A DNA stretch of 64,000 nt from positions 1,674,001-1,738,000 of the forward strand of contig NZ_CP098252.1 in assembly GCF_027116575.1 (NCBI RefSeq). Direction: 5' to 3'. Below the pieces are notes generated by a model that was given only the letters and a program-made list of their open reading frames with translations, had not been told where the DNA came from and did not search any database. The translations under genes and the position numbers were made by a program. This DNA comes from Oxalobacter aliiformigenes (GTDB taxonomy: Bacteria; Pseudomonadota; Gammaproteobacteria; Burkholderiales; Burkholderiaceae_D). This document shows, one piece after another, positions 17,520 to 30,983 of this stretch. Position 1 is the first letter of the stretch. Every line of letters starts with the position of its first letter.

Positions 17520-18383
17520 TCAGGACAGTAATCTGAGTGAATAATCCGTTGCCCTGACATGTTTGGTCAGTTCACCGATCGAAATACGATCCACTCCTGT
17601 TTCCGCAATATCCCGGATTGTCCGTCGGTCAATTCCGCCTGATGCTTCAAGCACCGCACCCATTCCGGAATCTCTCGCGATCCGTACAGCTTCACGCATG
17701 TCGTCCAGTGTGAAATTATCCAGTAAAATGGAACGAGCCCCTGCCGCAAGTGCCTCTTGCAACTGGACAAGGGTTTCGACCTCGATCTGGACGGGCACGC
17801 CCGCTTTTTTCGCGGCCTGTTCAAGCGATTGCCGGATACCGCCTGCGGCGGCGATGTGGTTTTCCTTGATCAGGATGGCGTCGTACAGCGCCAGCCGCTG
17901 GTTTTCGCCCCCGCCGACGCTGACGGCGTATTTCTGGGCGATGCGCAAGCCCGGTACGGTTTTGCGCGTGTCGTATATTCTGGCGTGCGTCCCATCGACA
18001 AGCCGGACGTATTCGCGGGTGGCGGTCGCGACGCCTGAAAGAAGCTGGAGAAAGTTCATCGCCGTGCGTTCTCCGGTCAGTATCGCCCTGACCGGGCCGG
18101 AAATGCTGCACACTTCGCTGTCGGCTGCCATTTCGTCACCCTCGTTGTACCGCCACTGGATCGTGATACTGTTATCGAGCCGGTGCATGACGGCTTCAAA
18201 CCATGGGATACCGCACAGGACGGCCTTTTCGCGGACGATGAGATGACCGGACACCTGTTCATCCGGCGGCAACAGCGAGGCGGTCAAATCGCCCGTTCCG
18301 ACATCTTCCGCCAGTGCTGTTTCCACATTGGAGGCAATCGCGGCATCCAACAGCTTTTCCCAGGCAAAACCGGAACGGTTCAT
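17520..18383 (-). CDS. nadC: Nicotinate-nucleotide pyrophosphorylase (carboxylating)
   Basis: Converts quinolinate and PRPP to nicotinate mononucleotide in de novo NAD synthesis. The 287-residue protein has the family phrases [29 protein letters not shown], and the [15 protein letters not shown] barrel strand. The ATG overlaps the nadA stop by four bases, so nadA-nadC is a coupled operon. No nadB is present in this window, so the quinolinate precursor route must be encoded elsewhere. Confidence 0.97.
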   Translation of the reverse strand: MNRSGFAWEKLLDAAIASNVETALAEDVGTGDLTASLLPPDEQVSGHLIVREKAVLCGIPWFEAVMHRLDNSITIQWRYNEGDEMAADSEVCSISGPVRAILTGERTAMNFLQLLSGVATATREYVRLVDGTHARIYDTRKTVPGLRIAQKYAVSVGGGENQRLALYDAILIKENHIAAAGGIRQSLEQAAKKAGVPVQIEVETLVQLQEALAAGARSILLDNFTLDDMREAVRIARDSGMGAVLEASGGIDRRTIRDIAETGVDRISIGELTKHVRATDYSLRLLS

Positions 18384-19504
18384 GCTACCCCCATACCGGA
18401 AGTCAGCACCGCTTCCCTGTCTTGCGCTTTCGCTTTCTGCTGTGCGGAGAAGTCCAGCATCCTCTCGATGCAGACGATGGCTTTTTTCGCCGTTTCGCCA
18501 TCAACGAAGATTTCGTTTTTGTCCGTTTCCAGCGTGCGGGCGAGATTTTCCAGCGAATTCATCGCCATCCAGGGACATTGCGCACAGCTCTTGCAGGTCG
18601 CGCCATGTCCGGCCGTCGGTGCCTCGATAAAGGTTTTTCCGGGAATCTGTTGTTGCATCTTGTGGAAAATCCCCTTGTCGGTAGCCACAATGAAAGTTGT
18701 GGCATCCATGGTTTTCGCCGCATTCAGAATCTGGGATGTCGAGCCCACCACATCGGCCTGTGCCACCACAGAAGCGGGCGATTCGGGATGAACCAGTACT
18801 TTCGCACCCGGATGCTCCTGTTTCAGCAGATACAGTTCGGCTGCCTTGAATTCGTCATGGACAAGACAGGACCCCTGCCATAACAACATGTCGGCACTGG
18901 TCTGTTCCTGAATATAACTTCCCAGATGCCGATCCGGGCCCCAGAGAATTTTTTTGCCTTCTTCATGCAAATGCCTGACGATTTCCAGTCCGATGGAAGA
19001 TGTGGCCATCCAGTCGGCGCGAGCCTTGACGGCTGCGCTGGTATTGGCATAGACGACAACCGTCCTGTCCGGATGGGCATCGCAAAACGCAGCGAATTCA
19101 TCGGCAGGGCACCCCAGATCGAGCGAGCAGCAGGCATCCAGATCAGGCATCAGGATTTTTTTGTCAGGGCTCAGTATTTTGGCTGTTTCTCCCATGAAAC
19201 GGACACCCGCGACAACCAGCGTTTTTGCCGGATTGTCCCGTCCGAAACGGGCCATCTCAAGCGAGTCCGCCACACAACCGCCTGTTTCCTCAGCCAGATC
19301 CTGAATATCGCCATCGACATAGTAATGCGCAACCAGAACCGCGTTCTTTTCTTTCAGGAGTTTTTTGATTTTCTCCCGGTATTCCTGTTTTTCCTGTCGC
19401 GACAACTCTCTCGGAACACGGGCCCAGGCATTGGCCACGGTACGTGCTCCGCTTTGCATTTCGGGCAATTCGTATTGAACTTCCTTGATTCCAGAATTTT
19501 GCAT
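18380..19504 (-). CDS. nadA: Quinolinate synthase A
   Basis: Condenses iminoaspartate with dihydroxyacetone phosphate to quinolinate using a [4Fe-4S] cluster. The 374-residue protein has the substrate motif [10 protein letters not shown], cysteines in [14 protein letters not shown] and [15 protein letters not shown], and a C-terminal [10 protein letters not shown]. Three of these cysteines should hold the cluster. It is coupled to nadC, and a long spacer separates it from ybiT, which is downstream of a different start. Confidence 0.97.
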   Translation of the reverse strand: MQNSGIKEVQYELPEMQSGARTVANAWARVPRELSRQEKQEYREKIKKLLKEKNAVLVAHYYVDGDIQDLAEETGGCVADSLEMARFGRDNPAKTLVVAGVRFMGETAKILSPDKKILMPDLDACCSLDLGCPADEFAAFCDAHPDRTVVVYANTSAAVKARADWMATSSIGLEIVRHLHEEGKKILWGPDRHLGSYIQEQTSADMLLWQGSCLVHDEFKAAELYLLKQEHPGAKVLVHPESPASVVAQADVVGSTSQILNAAKTMDATTFIVATDKGIFHKMQQQIPGKTFIEAPTAGHGATCKSCAQCPWMAMNSLENLARTLETDKNEIFVDGETAKKAIVCIERMLDFSAQQKAKAQDREAVLTSGMGVA

Positions 19505-19587
19505 TTTATCGACTGAAAATAATGAGACTAATATTTCAACTATCGCACAAACCGGAAAAAATGTCAGGAAAAGTCCGGATTTAGGTC

Positions 19588-21186
19588 CTATTCAATACCC
19601 TGGCTGTGCAGATATTCATCGTAACTTCCCCTGAAATCGATAATCTGCCCGTCTCTGACTTCAAGAATCCGTGTGGCCAGCGAAGAAACGAACTCGCGGT
19701 CATGCGAAACGAACAGAAGCGTTCCGGTATATTTTTCCAGAGCGATATTCAATGCCTCAATGGATTCCATATCCATATGGTTGGTCGGTTCATCCATCAA
19801 CATGACATTGTGGCGTCCCAAAATCAGTTTGCCATACATCATGCGCCCTTTTTCTCCGCCGGACAACACTCTCACCGGTTTTCTGACATCGTCTCCCGAA
19901 AACAGCAATCTTCCCAGAACAGACCGTACAGTCTGGTCATCATCCCCTTCCTTGGTAAAACGGGCCATCCAGTCGGTCAGATTCAATTCATTCTCAAATT
20001 CTTCCGCCGTATCCTGCGGCATATAACCGATATTGGCATGCTCCGCCCATTTGACGGAACCTGAATCCGCTTTCATATGACAGGCCTCAGCACCCAGACA
20101 GCGCAAAAGCGTTGTCTTGCCGGCCCCATTGGCACCGATAATCGCCACCTTTTCTCCCGCCTCGATCATGATATCGAAATGACTGAAAATCGGACGGTCA
20201 TATGATTTGGACAGGTTTTCGGCTTCCACGGCCAGACGATGCAATTTCTTTTCGGATTCAAAACGGATATAGGGATGCACGCGACTGGACGGTTTGACAT
20301 CCTCGACCCGGATTTTTTCAATCTGGCGTGCACGGGACGTGGCCTGTCTGGCCTTGGACTTGTTGGCGGAAAAACGCCGGACAAACTCCTGCAATTCGGC
20401 GATCCGTTCCCTGGCCTTGGCATTCGCGGCCTGTTGCTGCGCCCTGGCCTGGGCTGAAGCCAGCATATAATCGTCATAATTGCCGGGGTAGACTTTCAGC
20501 GTACCGTAATCCATATCGGCAATATGCGTGCAGACCTGATTCAGGAAATGGCGGTCGTGCGAAATGATGATCATGGTGGAATCGCGTTCGTTCAACACGT
20601 TTTCCAGCCAGCGAATGGTATTGATATCCAGATTGTTGGTCGGTTCATCCAGAAGAAGGATATCCGGATCGGAAAAGAGCGCCTGTGCCAGCAGGACACG
20701 CAGTTTCCATCCCGGTGCCACCGCACTCATTGGTCCTTCGTGAAATTCCAGACCGATACCGACTCCCAAAAGCAACTCGCCGGCCCTCGCTTCCGCCGTA
20801 TAACCGTCGTATTCGGCAAATTTCGCTTCCAGCTCCGCCGCTCTCATGTAATCATCATCCGTCGCGTCAGGATTGGCATAAATGGCATCGCGCTCCACCA
20901 TCGTCTGCCACATTTCTGTATGCCCCATCATGACGACATCAAGGACACGCCTATCTTCATAGGCAAACTGGTCCTGTCGAAGTTTGCCGAGCCGTTCATT
21001 CGGATCAAGCATCACGGTACCCGATGTCGGCTCCAGATCTCCCCCCAGAATTTTCATGAAAGTCGATTTGCCCGCTCCGTTCGCTCCGATCAGGCCATAA
21101 CGGTTGCCTTCACCGAATTTGACGGAAATGTTTTCGAACAGCGGCTTCGGGCCGAACTGCATGGTAATATTGGCAGTAGAAAGCAC
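19588..21186 (-). CDS. ybiT: ABC-F family ATPase, YbiT type
   Basis: A soluble 532-residue protein with two ABC ATPase domains and no membrane part, acting on ribosomes like other ABC-F factors. Walker A sites are GANGAGKST (about 36-44) and GANGAGKTT (about 348-356), and Walker B sites are [12 protein letters not shown] and [12 protein letters not shown]. The first signature is APGWKLRV instead of LSGG, a feature of YbiT proteins. The linker between domains is basic and helical ([19 protein letters not shown]). It is close to E. coli YbiT over its whole length. Confidence 0.93.
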   Translation of the reverse strand: MLSTANITMQFGPKPLFENISVKFGEGNRYGLIGANGAGKSTFMKILGGDLEPTSGTVMLDPNERLGKLRQDQFAYEDRRVLDVVMMGHTEMWQTMVERDAIYANPDATDDDYMRAAELEAKFAEYDGYTAEARAGELLLGVGIGLEFHEGPMSAVAPGWKLRVLLAQALFSDPDILLLDEPTNNLDINTIRWLENVLNERDSTMIIISHDRHFLNQVCTHIADMDYGTLKVYPGNYDDYMLASAQARAQQQAANAKARERIAELQEFVRRFSANKSKARQATSRARQIEKIRVEDVKPSSRVHPYIRFESEKKLHRLAVEAENLSKSYDRPIFSHFDIMIEAGEKVAIIGANGAGKTTLLRCLGAEACHMKADSGSVKWAEHANIGYMPQDTAEEFENELNLTDWMARFTKEGDDDQTVRSVLGRLLFSGDDVRKPVRVLSGGEKGRMMYGKLILGRHNVMLMDEPTNHMDMESIEALNIALEKYTGTLLFVSHDREFVSSLATRILEVRDGQIIDFRGSYDEYLHSQGIE

Positions 21187-21222
21187 GGTTATCCTTGTAC
21201 GATGTTGATAAAACCGGTTATT

Positions 21223-22338
21223 TTACCAAACCGTGGGATAACCGCTCAAATACAGTTGCGTTTTACCTTCCCGCGAAACGAGACGTGCATGGCCTCCGAC
21301 AGGCAATGTAGCCTTGTCCCTGACATGACCGAACGGCAACCCGGTCAAAACGGGGATAGTCAAGCGGGACCGCAACCAGACCAGCATGGCCTCGAAATCG
21401 TACCCGTTATCGTAATCCGTCTCCTTAAATTCCGTGAAATGGCCCAAAACCAGCGCCTTCTGTTTCCCCAGAATACCCGCTTCATCCAGCTGCAACAGCA
21501 TCCGCTCCACCCGATATGGCTGTTCATGGACATCCTCGACAAACAGAATGCCACCGGAAATGTCAGGCATCCAGGGCGTTCCTGCCAGATGGGCCAGCAT
21601 GGTCAGATTTCCGCCCCACAAAACACCTTCCACATTCACATCGGGATTATTCCGTGAAAACCATTCAAGAAATACTTCCGGTGAGGTCATACATGCTTCG
21701 AAGTGGTCAATGGTAAATCCGCCAGGTTCCTTTCCCGCAAAATCACTATTGACCATGGGACCGGCAAAACTGATTCCTCCTTTTTTCAGCAAGGCCATCT
21801 GGAAAACCGTAAAATCGCTATGTCCGACAAACAGTTTGCCGCTTTTGGCCAGTCCGTCGAAATCAAGGTAAGGCAAAAGCCGTGTCGTGCCATAGCCTCC
21901 CCGCAATGCCATAACGATTTGCGCCCGGGGATTGGAAACCGCCTGAACGATCTGCTGTACCCGTTCTTCGTCTGTGGCCGAAAAACGCTGATAGCGCTTT
22001 TCCGGATCATAATAATTGAAGACCCGATATCCCCTCGACTTCAGGGAATCTATCCCCTTTTCAAGGCTCGAATCCGGCACATAGCCACCGGGTGCGATGA
22101 TCGCGATACCGATTTTTTTCGTATCCATCATTGTATTCTGTTTTGTGGGAAGCGATTGGCGCCGGACGTCCTGTTCTTCCGGCAAACGGTAAAAATCACG
22201 GGAACCGGACATTCCAGTTTCGCAAGCGGCCGATATTTCCGTTGTCTCGGCCCTTTTTCCCGAATCTGTCGAAAAAGCAGACGACGCATAAAACGAGATC
22301 CAGCCCAAAAACAGTGAAACAACAAACTTTTTCATCAT
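21223..22338 (-). CDS. ldcA: LD-carboxypeptidase (S66 family) with N-terminal signal peptide
   Basis: Family S66 serine peptidase that removes the terminal D-Ala of murein tetrapeptides during recycling. The S66 core has the nucleophile Ser near residue 174 in FVGHSDFTVF and the GGYGTTRLLPYLD phrase. The chosen ATG follows AGGAAC and adds about 70 residues carrying a signal peptide (MKKFVVSLFLGWISFYASSA). Classical LdcA is cytoplasmic and about 300 residues long. An internal ATG at 22131 (MMDTKKIGIAIIAPGG) would give that form but has no clear ribosome site. It follows tadA, as in relatives. Confidence 0.88.
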   Translation of the reverse strand: MMKKFVVSLFLGWISFYASSAFSTDSGKRAETTEISAACETGMSGSRDFYRLPEEQDVRRQSLPTKQNTMMDTKKIGIAIIAPGGYVPDSSLEKGIDSLKSRGYRVFNYYDPEKRYQRFSATDEERVQQIVQAVSNPRAQIVMALRGGYGTTRLLPYLDFDGLAKSGKLFVGHSDFTVFQMALLKKGGISFAGPMVNSDFAGKEPGGFTIDHFEACMTSPEVFLEWFSRNNPDVNVEGVLWGGNLTMLAHLAGTPWMPDISGGILFVEDVHEQPYRVERMLLQLDEAGILGKQKALVLGHFTEFKETDYDNGYDFEAMLVWLRSRLTIPVLTGLPFGHVRDKATLPVGGHARLVSREGKTQLYLSGYPTVW

Positions 22339-22411
22339 GACCGTTCCTGTCAAAGGCAATGAATCCGGGAAGATTTTTCCGATATTTCAGCGATCCTCCC
22401 TCATTACGCAG

Positions 22412-23343
<932 letters not shown>

Positions 23344-23350
23344 GAAAATA

Positions 23351-23986
23351 CTAGGGAATCTGTAAATATTTGTGGGTTTGCAAACCAAGTTTCCATTTCG
23401 GATTCTTCAAACAGGTTTCAATCGCTATTTTAACGTTTTGTTCCCGATTTTCACCATCCATCGGTTGAACGTAGAAGTGGGAAAAGGACAGGTTTTCATA
23501 CTCGGTCAGATTCTGGCCTTCCTGCGGAACGACAACTTTCAGTTCGTTTCCCTTTTTCGCTACCAACTGCGCTCCCACCTTGGGACTGACACAGATCCAG
23601 TCAACTCCTGCCGGTACGGCAATGGTTCCATTGGTTTCGATAGCGACTTCAAACCCTGCGGAATGCATGGCGTCGATTAAAGGCCCGTCAAGCTGAAGAA
23701 GCGGCTCGCCTCCTGTGAATACCACATACCGGTTCTCTTCATGACCGACAGGCCAAAGAGAGACGATCACTGACGACAGTTCTTCCGCTGTTGCATATCT
23801 GCCACCCCGTTCTCCTGAAGTCCCGACAAAATCGGTGTCGCAAAAACGGCAAATGGAACGAAAACGGTCCTGCTCACGCCCGGACCACAAATTGCAGCCT
23901 GAAAACCGGCAGAAAACGGCAGGGCGCCCTGCACGCGCCCCTTCTCCCTGCAATGTATAGAAAATTTCCTTAACGCTATATGTCAA
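23351..23986 (-). CDS. queE: 7-carboxy-7-deazaguanine synthase QueE
   Basis: Radical SAM enzyme that rearranges 6-carboxytetrahydropterin to 7-carboxy-7-deazaguanine. The cluster cysteines follow CX14CX2C (FSGCNLWSGREQ, then CRFCDTDF), the extended form seen in proteobacterial QueE. I chose a TTG start, giving MTYSVKEIFYTLQGEG and 211 residues: this is the usual family opening, and CCGGAG lies at ideal spacing. A longer frame from another TTG at 24022 has no ribosome site. queD follows. Confidence 0.92.
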   Translation of the reverse strand: MTYSVKEIFYTLQGEGARAGRPAVFCRFSGCNLWSGREQDRFRSICRFCDTDFVGTSGERGGRYATAEELSSVIVSLWPVGHEENRYVVFTGGEPLLQLDGPLIDAMHSAGFEVAIETNGTIAVPAGVDWICVSPKVGAQLVAKKGNELKVVVPQEGQNLTEYENLSFSHFYVQPMDGENREQNVKIAIETCLKNPKWKLGLQTHKYLQIP

Positions 23987-24082
23987 AACAAGACTCCGGC
24001 AACCGTTCAGTCTGAAATGCAAACGGTTATTTTCTCACCGATTCCACTTTTCGTCATTGCTTTGACCGTCTTTCTTATCGTT

Positions 24083-26995
24083 TCACGACAGCCCGATTTT
24101 GTACTTCTCACCAAGCAATTCCTCAAATTCCGCACCGCCTACCGGACCGGATATATAATAACCTTGAGCATAATCGCAATCGAAAGAAGCAATCATCTTC
24201 AACTGCGCCTGTGTCTCGACACCTTCAGCAATCACGGCGATATCCAGTTTATGCGCCATCAGTGTCATCGCTTCACACAATACCCTGTCCTCTTCGCTGA
24301 CAGACAGATTCTTGACAAACATCTGGTCGATTTTCACATAATCGATATCGAGCTTTTTCAGATAGGCCAGTGAAGAATACCCCGTCCCGAAATCATCCAG
24401 TGCGACTTCAACACCGGCATCACGTAAAGCCAGAAGCTGATCGGTAATACTTTCGTCAATCTCAAGCAACAATCCCTCGGTAATCTCGATCACGATCGCT
24501 TCAGGCGGAAGATCCAGACTCTTCAGATGGGCAAACCACACATCGGTATCAATACCGCCCTTCCTGAACTGGACCGGAGAAATATTGACACTTACTTGAA
24601 AATCGGGGATATATCGTCTGCACTTTGCAGCCTGTCTGGCCGCCTCAAGAAAAACCCAGTCGCCAAAAGCCTGAATCAGACCTGTATCTTCCGCCAGTGG
24701 TACAAATGCGGCCGGATTGATAACACCGCGAACAGGATGATGCCAGCGGATCAATGCTTCGGCACGGCAGATCCCGCCTGTTTTCAGATCGACAATCGGC
24801 TGGAACACTGTCTCGAACTGATTGTTTTCCAGAGCGACATGCAAGTCATTGATCATGTGCATTCTCTGTATCACCGCTTCCTGCATGGACTGTGTGAAAT
24901 AATGATACTGGTTTCCTCCCAGACTTTTTGCGGCATACATCGCCTGATCGGCGTTTTTCATCAGATCATGGGTATCGGTGGCATCTTCCGGAAAAAACGT
25001 AATACCGATACTGGCAGAAATATGAACCGTTTGTCCTTCCAGAGCAAAGGGTTCCGCCAGTTCATCAAGAATATTCTGTGCCACTCTCTCCACATCCTTG
25101 AAATCTCCCAGATCGGCCAAGATTACAGTGAATTCATCTCCACCCAACCGGGACACGGTATCGGTCTCGCGGACACACAATCTCAGCCGGTCACTTGCCT
25201 CTTTCAGCAAAAGATCGCCGACACCATGTCCCATCGTATCATTGACGTCTTTGAAATGGTCGAGATCAAGAAACATGAGAGCGACAGAAGACCCCGCTCT
25301 CTGCGCCTTGCGTGTTTCAAAAAACAGCCTTTCCGAAAACATCCGCCTGTTGGGCAAACCGGTAATCTGATCAAAATTCGCATGTCTCCAGACCATTTCT
25401 TCCGCTTTTTTCTTTTCGGATATGTCACGTATAATGAACTGGATAAACAGACGGCCGTCAGCTTCGATAACCCTCGAACTGATTTCGACGGGAAAAATAC
25501 TGCCATTCGTATGCTGTCCATACGCTTCGAAAATCAGGCTTTTTTCTTCCTCCAGATCATTCCATTTTTCCTCGAAAGCGAAATCATCTTTCAGATCGAA
25601 CACCGTTCTGATATTTTCACCTATCATCTCGGAACGGACCTTGCCGAACATTCTTTCCGAACGGTCGTTTGCCTCGATAACTGTTCCGTCTCCATCCATC
25701 AGAATAATGACATCATTGGCAAACTTGCTCAGATAATCATAGTGCTGACGTATCGCTTTCTGTTTCAATCCCATTTTCAATCGCTCCGTTTGATGTTGCA
25801 TATGCCGATGACGCAATACGAAAAAAAGTGCCAGCCCGGCCATAGCCGTCAGCAAAAAAGCGATCGAAAGAATGTACCACGCCATCTGCCGGATCTGACT
25901 GTACGCTTCCCGTTCATCCATCTTGATCATCAACGACCAGTCTGAATCGGGAATTTTCTCTACATAACCGATGACACGTTTTCCACGATAATCCAGTTCA
26001 TGGAAAATACCCTGTACACCATCACTCATTTTCTTTAACCATTGTTCCCGACTCGACTCACTCAGTTTCAATGGATAAACAACATGGTCATTCGATGAAT
26101 TGCGCAAAACAACAATCTCTTCACCATAACGGCTGAAAAGAAAAACTCTGGATGACATACCGATCGCCGGCAAAACTGAAAGCCTGGGAATCAGCGAATC
26201 GGAAGGATCGACATAATGCGTTTTGATTCCCGCTTCCTTGCCTTCAGGTTTCATTTTCAGAAAAGGGACATACATCGTCAGCACATTGAGCCATTTTCCG
26301 TTTATGTCTTTTATCTTTTTGGGTGGTCCCATCCAGACCCGCCTGTATTTGAGCACATTGACAAGATCATAACGTCCTGTCAACGAAAAAAGCTTGTGAA
26401 TACTCTGAACCTCAGGATCTCCCCCGATCTCGCCAGCGATACCCTTTTTCATTCGGTTCCCAAGCCGGTTCATTTTTTCTTCGAAACCTCTCGCCTCATG
26501 AATAATCCTGACATCACCTGCATATCTTTCCGACAGGTAAGCCTGCCTGTTCCGCCAGTCGTTCACCTGTTTTACTTGCATTTTGGCAATCCGCGCCAGA
26601 TTCAGATCAACCTTTTCACTCTGGTTTCTGGCAAGATATAAAAAAACCAGATAAGCGATTATCGAAACAATCAGGGAAACGGCAAAAAAAGCCATGAAGT
26701 GCTTTTTAATAATGATGATCGAGGAACGATTATTCCAGTTCAGTCCGGATCTTGCCAGCGGGAAAAATCGAAACAGGTAAAGAATGACAAAAGAAAACAA
26801 CAACACGAATGCCGATGCAAAAACATATTGAATATAAATTTCCAGATCGACAATACCATCGACCGAATCAAAAACCAGCGCAATCACCAATACGGACAAT
26901 GAAGCCATAAAACAGCAAATCAGGCCGCATTTCAAGGAACAGAATAACCTTCGTCCTTTTTCTTTCATCTTCAAATCAGAAATATAACTCAGCAT
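24083..26995 (-). CDS. Membrane-bound GGDEF-EAL protein with PAS domain
   Basis: A 970-residue cyclic-di-GMP signalling protein. Two N-terminal helices and one near residues 95-115 precede a large extracytoplasmic sensor region of roughly 250 residues, then a further helix, a PAS domain (about 425-545), a GGDEF domain (RLGGDEF near 616) and an EAL domain (EALIRWHH near 744, DDFGTGYSSL near 865, QGYYISGP near the end). All core motifs are intact, so both synthesis and breakdown of c-di-GMP are possible. The sensor region, which precedes a WSLMIKMDEREAY segment, resembles Cache folds, but I cannot name its ligand. It stands alone. Confidence 0.92.
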   Translation of the reverse strand: MLSYISDLKMKEKGRRLFCSLKCGLICCFMASLSVLVIALVFDSVDGIVDLEIYIQYVFASAFVLLFSFVILYLFRFFPLARSGLNWNNRSSIIIIKKHFMAFFAVSLIVSIIAYLVFLYLARNQSEKVDLNLARIAKMQVKQVNDWRNRQAYLSERYAGDVRIIHEARGFEEKMNRLGNRMKKGIAGEIGGDPEVQSIHKLFSLTGRYDLVNVLKYRRVWMGPPKKIKDINGKWLNVLTMYVPFLKMKPEGKEAGIKTHYVDPSDSLIPRLSVLPAIGMSSRVFLFSRYGEEIVVLRNSSNDHVVYPLKLSESSREQWLKKMSDGVQGIFHELDYRGKRVIGYVEKIPDSDWSLMIKMDEREAYSQIRQMAWYILSIAFLLTAMAGLALFFVLRHRHMQHQTERLKMGLKQKAIRQHYDYLSKFANDVIILMDGDGTVIEANDRSERMFGKVRSEMIGENIRTVFDLKDDFAFEEKWNDLEEEKSLIFEAYGQHTNGSIFPVEISSRVIEADGRLFIQFIIRDISEKKKAEEMVWRHANFDQITGLPNRRMFSERLFFETRKAQRAGSSVALMFLDLDHFKDVNDTMGHGVGDLLLKEASDRLRLCVRETDTVSRLGGDEFTVILADLGDFKDVERVAQNILDELAEPFALEGQTVHISASIGITFFPEDATDTHDLMKNADQAMYAAKSLGGNQYHYFTQSMQEAVIQRMHMINDLHVALENNQFETVFQPIVDLKTGGICRAEALIRWHHPVRGVINPAAFVPLAEDTGLIQAFGDWVFLEAARQAAKCRRYIPDFQVSVNISPVQFRKGGIDTDVWFAHLKSLDLPPEAIVIEITEGLLLEIDESITDQLLALRDAGVEVALDDFGTGYSSLAYLKKLDIDYVKIDQMFVKNLSVSEEDRVLCEAMTLMAHKLDIAVIAEGVETQAQLKMIASFDCDYAQGYYISGPVGGAEFEELLGEKYKIGLS

Positions 26996-27584
26996 GTGTC
27001 AGGATTCTCTTTTTCGATTGAAGAGAACAATATTTTTCATTCTCTTTCGCAAACAAACATTATCGCGAATTTAAACTGGGTATCCGGAGAAGATTTTCAA
27101 ACCTGCACCAAAGAAACACTTCAACATATCAGTGAAAAAATTACACTATAGAAATTATGATTTTTGCAATGCATCCACTTTTGATATAGATCATGAAATT
27201 TCCGTTTACACCAACAAATCGCAACTTCAGAACATTAAATTTACAACTATTTCCATTGAAAATGTACTTATTTTTTAATTTTTCTCTCGTTGAATTATTT
27301 TTGTTTGAATTATCGCTGTCTCATTCAATAATAGAAGATTTTTTCTGTACAAGTGAAACCACGATTCATTATAAAAATGACACGAACTTCATGATCCTGA
27401 CAATATATTGACACTCAAATTTTATTATTAAATCCGTTCCGGATGCATGGAATCGAATTTCAACCATTTATGAATACAAAATATCATTATCCGTATCTTG
27501 CAAAATTTCTTTTCATTGCCGGAAAGAAAACATTAATGAAATCTTTCGGGCTTTACGCTTCGATAAAACCTCGATACGACAAAA
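26996..27584. other. AT-rich gap without a convincing gene
   Basis: About 590 bases between the GGDEF-EAL start and the guaA terminator, clearly richer in A and T than its surroundings, especially at 27130-27500. The longest frame (27193-27411, plus) is rich in Phe and Leu and has neither a ribosome site nor a family I recognise. I see no RNA gene. It may hold the promoter of the GGDEF-EAL gene, decayed DNA, or a foreign insert. Confidence 0.45.
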
Positions 27585-27612
27585 CAAAAAACCCTGTCGT
27601 ATCGACAGGGTT
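27585..27612 (-). terminator. Rho-independent terminator of guaBA
   Basis: On the minus strand AACCCTGTCG pairs with CGACAGGGTT around a short loop and is followed by TTTT. It lies about 20 bases past the guaA stop. Confidence 0.85.
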
Positions 27613-27632
27613 CTGGTATATGCGAATCCGGT

Positions 27633-29240
27633 TTATTCCCATTCAATCGTGGCAGGCGGTTTTCCTGATATATCGTAAACGACCCGATTGATGCCTCTGA
27701 CCTCGTTAATGATCCGGTTGGAAACCTTCCCGAGCAATTCATGAGGCAGATGCGCCCACTGGGCTGTCATGAAATCCTGCGTCTGTACCGCACGCAGGGC
27801 AACGACATACTCATAAGTCCTGCCATCCCCCATCACTCCGACCGACCTGACCGGCAGGAAAACGGCAAACGCCTGACTGGTGGCATCGTACCAGCTCAAC
27901 GGTTCCCCTTTTTCCGACAACAGCCCGGAAGGTGTATTCCACAGTTCCTCGATGAAAATGGCATCCGCTTTCCGCAACAGATCGGCATATTCCTTCTTCA
28001 CTTCTCCCAGAATACGGACACCCAAACCGGGTCCGGGGAAAGGATGACGATACACCATCTCGCGCGGTAATCCGAGAGCCAGTCCCAACTCGCGCACTTC
28101 GTCCTTGAACAATTCCCTTAGCGGTTCCAGCAGTTGCAGATTCAGGGTATCCGGCAAACCACCGACATTATGGTGGCTCTTGATGGTCTGTCCCTTTTTC
28201 CCCTTGCCGGCACTTTCGATGACATCAGGATAAATCGTTCCCTGCGCCAGCCATTTGGCATTGCTGACTTTCGCTGCCTCGGTCTGGAATACTTCAACAA
28301 ATTCGCGACCGATGATTTTCCGTTTTTCCTCCGGATCGGTTACCCCGGCCAGTTTTCCCATAAACTGTTCCGTAGCATCCACATGAATGACTTTCACCCC
28401 AAGATTGCGCGCAAACATATCCATAACCATCTTGCCTTCATTTAATCGCAAGAGGCCATGATCGACGAACACACAGGTCAGCTGGTCGCCGATCGCACGA
28501 TGAATCAATGCAGCGGCGACACTGGAATCGACTCCCCCGGACAATCCCAGAATGACATCGTCTTTTCCGACCTTCCGCCGTATGGCTTCAACGGCTTCGG
28601 AAACGTAATCCGGCATATTCCAGTCAGACTGGCAACCGCAGATTTCATGCACGAACCGGTTGATAATCGCCCGCCCCTGCAAAGTATGAGTGACTTCCGG
28701 ATGGAACTGCACGGCATAGAATTTCCGCGTTTCGTCCGCCATGCCGGCAATCGGACAGGCTACATTGGACAACATGACCTTGAATCCCGGCGGCATCCCG
28801 GTCACCTTGTCACCATGACTCATCCAGACCTTGAGAAGCGATGAACCATCTGCCAGAACGGAATCGGCAATTCCCTCCAGCAGACGGGTATGATTGCTTG
28901 TACGCACTTCCGCATAACCGAATTCCCGGACCTTGCCATTTTCAACCTTTCCGCCCAGCTGTTCAGCCATAGCCTGCATGCCATAACAAATACCCAGTAC
29001 CGGAACGCCGAGCTCGAACACGATCTGTGGAACGCGCGGCGTATCTCCCTCCGTTACGCTGTTGGGACCACCTGACAGAACAATCCCTCTGAGAGAACCG
29101 TCCCTGGCATAATCACGAATAAAACCGGTCCCCACATCATAAGGAACCACTTCCGAAAAAACACCGGCTTCACGCACACGACGCGCAATCAGCTGGGTAA
29201 CCTGTGAACCGAAATCGAGAATGAGTATTCTGGAATGCAT
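27633..29240 (-). CDS. guaA: GMP synthase (glutamine-hydrolysing)
   Basis: Converts XMP to GMP using glutamine and ATP. The 535-residue protein has an N-terminal class I amidotransferase domain ([10 protein letters not shown], nucleophile in [19 protein letters not shown]), the ATP-pyrophosphatase loop [12 protein letters not shown] and the C-terminal dimerisation domain ending [18 protein letters not shown]. The start [19 protein letters not shown] is fixed by homology; upstream in-frame sequence overlaps the leader. It follows guaB by 70 bases, with a hairpin between them. Confidence 0.97.
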   Translation of the reverse strand: MHSRILILDFGSQVTQLIARRVREAGVFSEVVPYDVGTGFIRDYARDGSLRGIVLSGGPNSVTEGDTPRVPQIVFELGVPVLGICYGMQAMAEQLGGKVENGKVREFGYAEVRTSNHTRLLEGIADSVLADGSSLLKVWMSHGDKVTGMPPGFKVMLSNVACPIAGMADETRKFYAVQFHPEVTHTLQGRAIINRFVHEICGCQSDWNMPDYVSEAVEAIRRKVGKDDVILGLSGGVDSSVAAALIHRAIGDQLTCVFVDHGLLRLNEGKMVMDMFARNLGVKVIHVDATEQFMGKLAGVTDPEEKRKIIGREFVEVFQTEAAKVSNAKWLAQGTIYPDVIESAGKGKKGQTIKSHHNVGGLPDTLNLQLLEPLRELFKDEVRELGLALGLPREMVYRHPFPGPGLGVRILGEVKKEYADLLRKADAIFIEELWNTPSGLLSEKGEPLSWYDATSQAFAVFLPVRSVGVMGDGRTYEYVVALRAVQTQDFMTAQWAHLPHELLGKVSNRIINEVRGINRVVYDISGKPPATIEWE

Positions 29241-29276
29241 GGAAAATTCTTGTAAAAACGGATTCTGTAAACGTGA

Positions 29277-29297
29277 AGGGCCGGAAAACCCGGCCCT
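29277..29297 (-). promoter_or_regulatory. Hairpin between guaB and guaA
   Basis: AGGGCCGG and CCGGCCCT form an eight-pair GC-rich stem with a five-base loop. No T run follows, so it is not a standard terminator. It may stabilise or process the guaBA messenger. Confidence 0.4.
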
Positions 29298-29310
29298 GTA
29301 CGATCTTGCA

Positions 29311-30806
<1,496 letters not shown>

Positions 30807-30983
30807 CAGATTTTTCGAAGAAATTGCCTACCATAATTTTTGCATTTTGCAAAATAACTGGCGCAGTGTTGCTTGAAAAAACCGGAAAACGACATGATTC
30901 ATGTTTTTTTCAGCATTTCAATCCGATAAACAGTTTACTCCATTAAAAGAATGGCCCGTTTCGCTTCTTCATAAAAATTATCC

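Noticed and set aside
27193-27411. A 72-codon plus-strand frame in the AT-rich gap
   Set aside because: Composition is what AT-rich DNA gives by chance; no ribosome site, no family resemblance.
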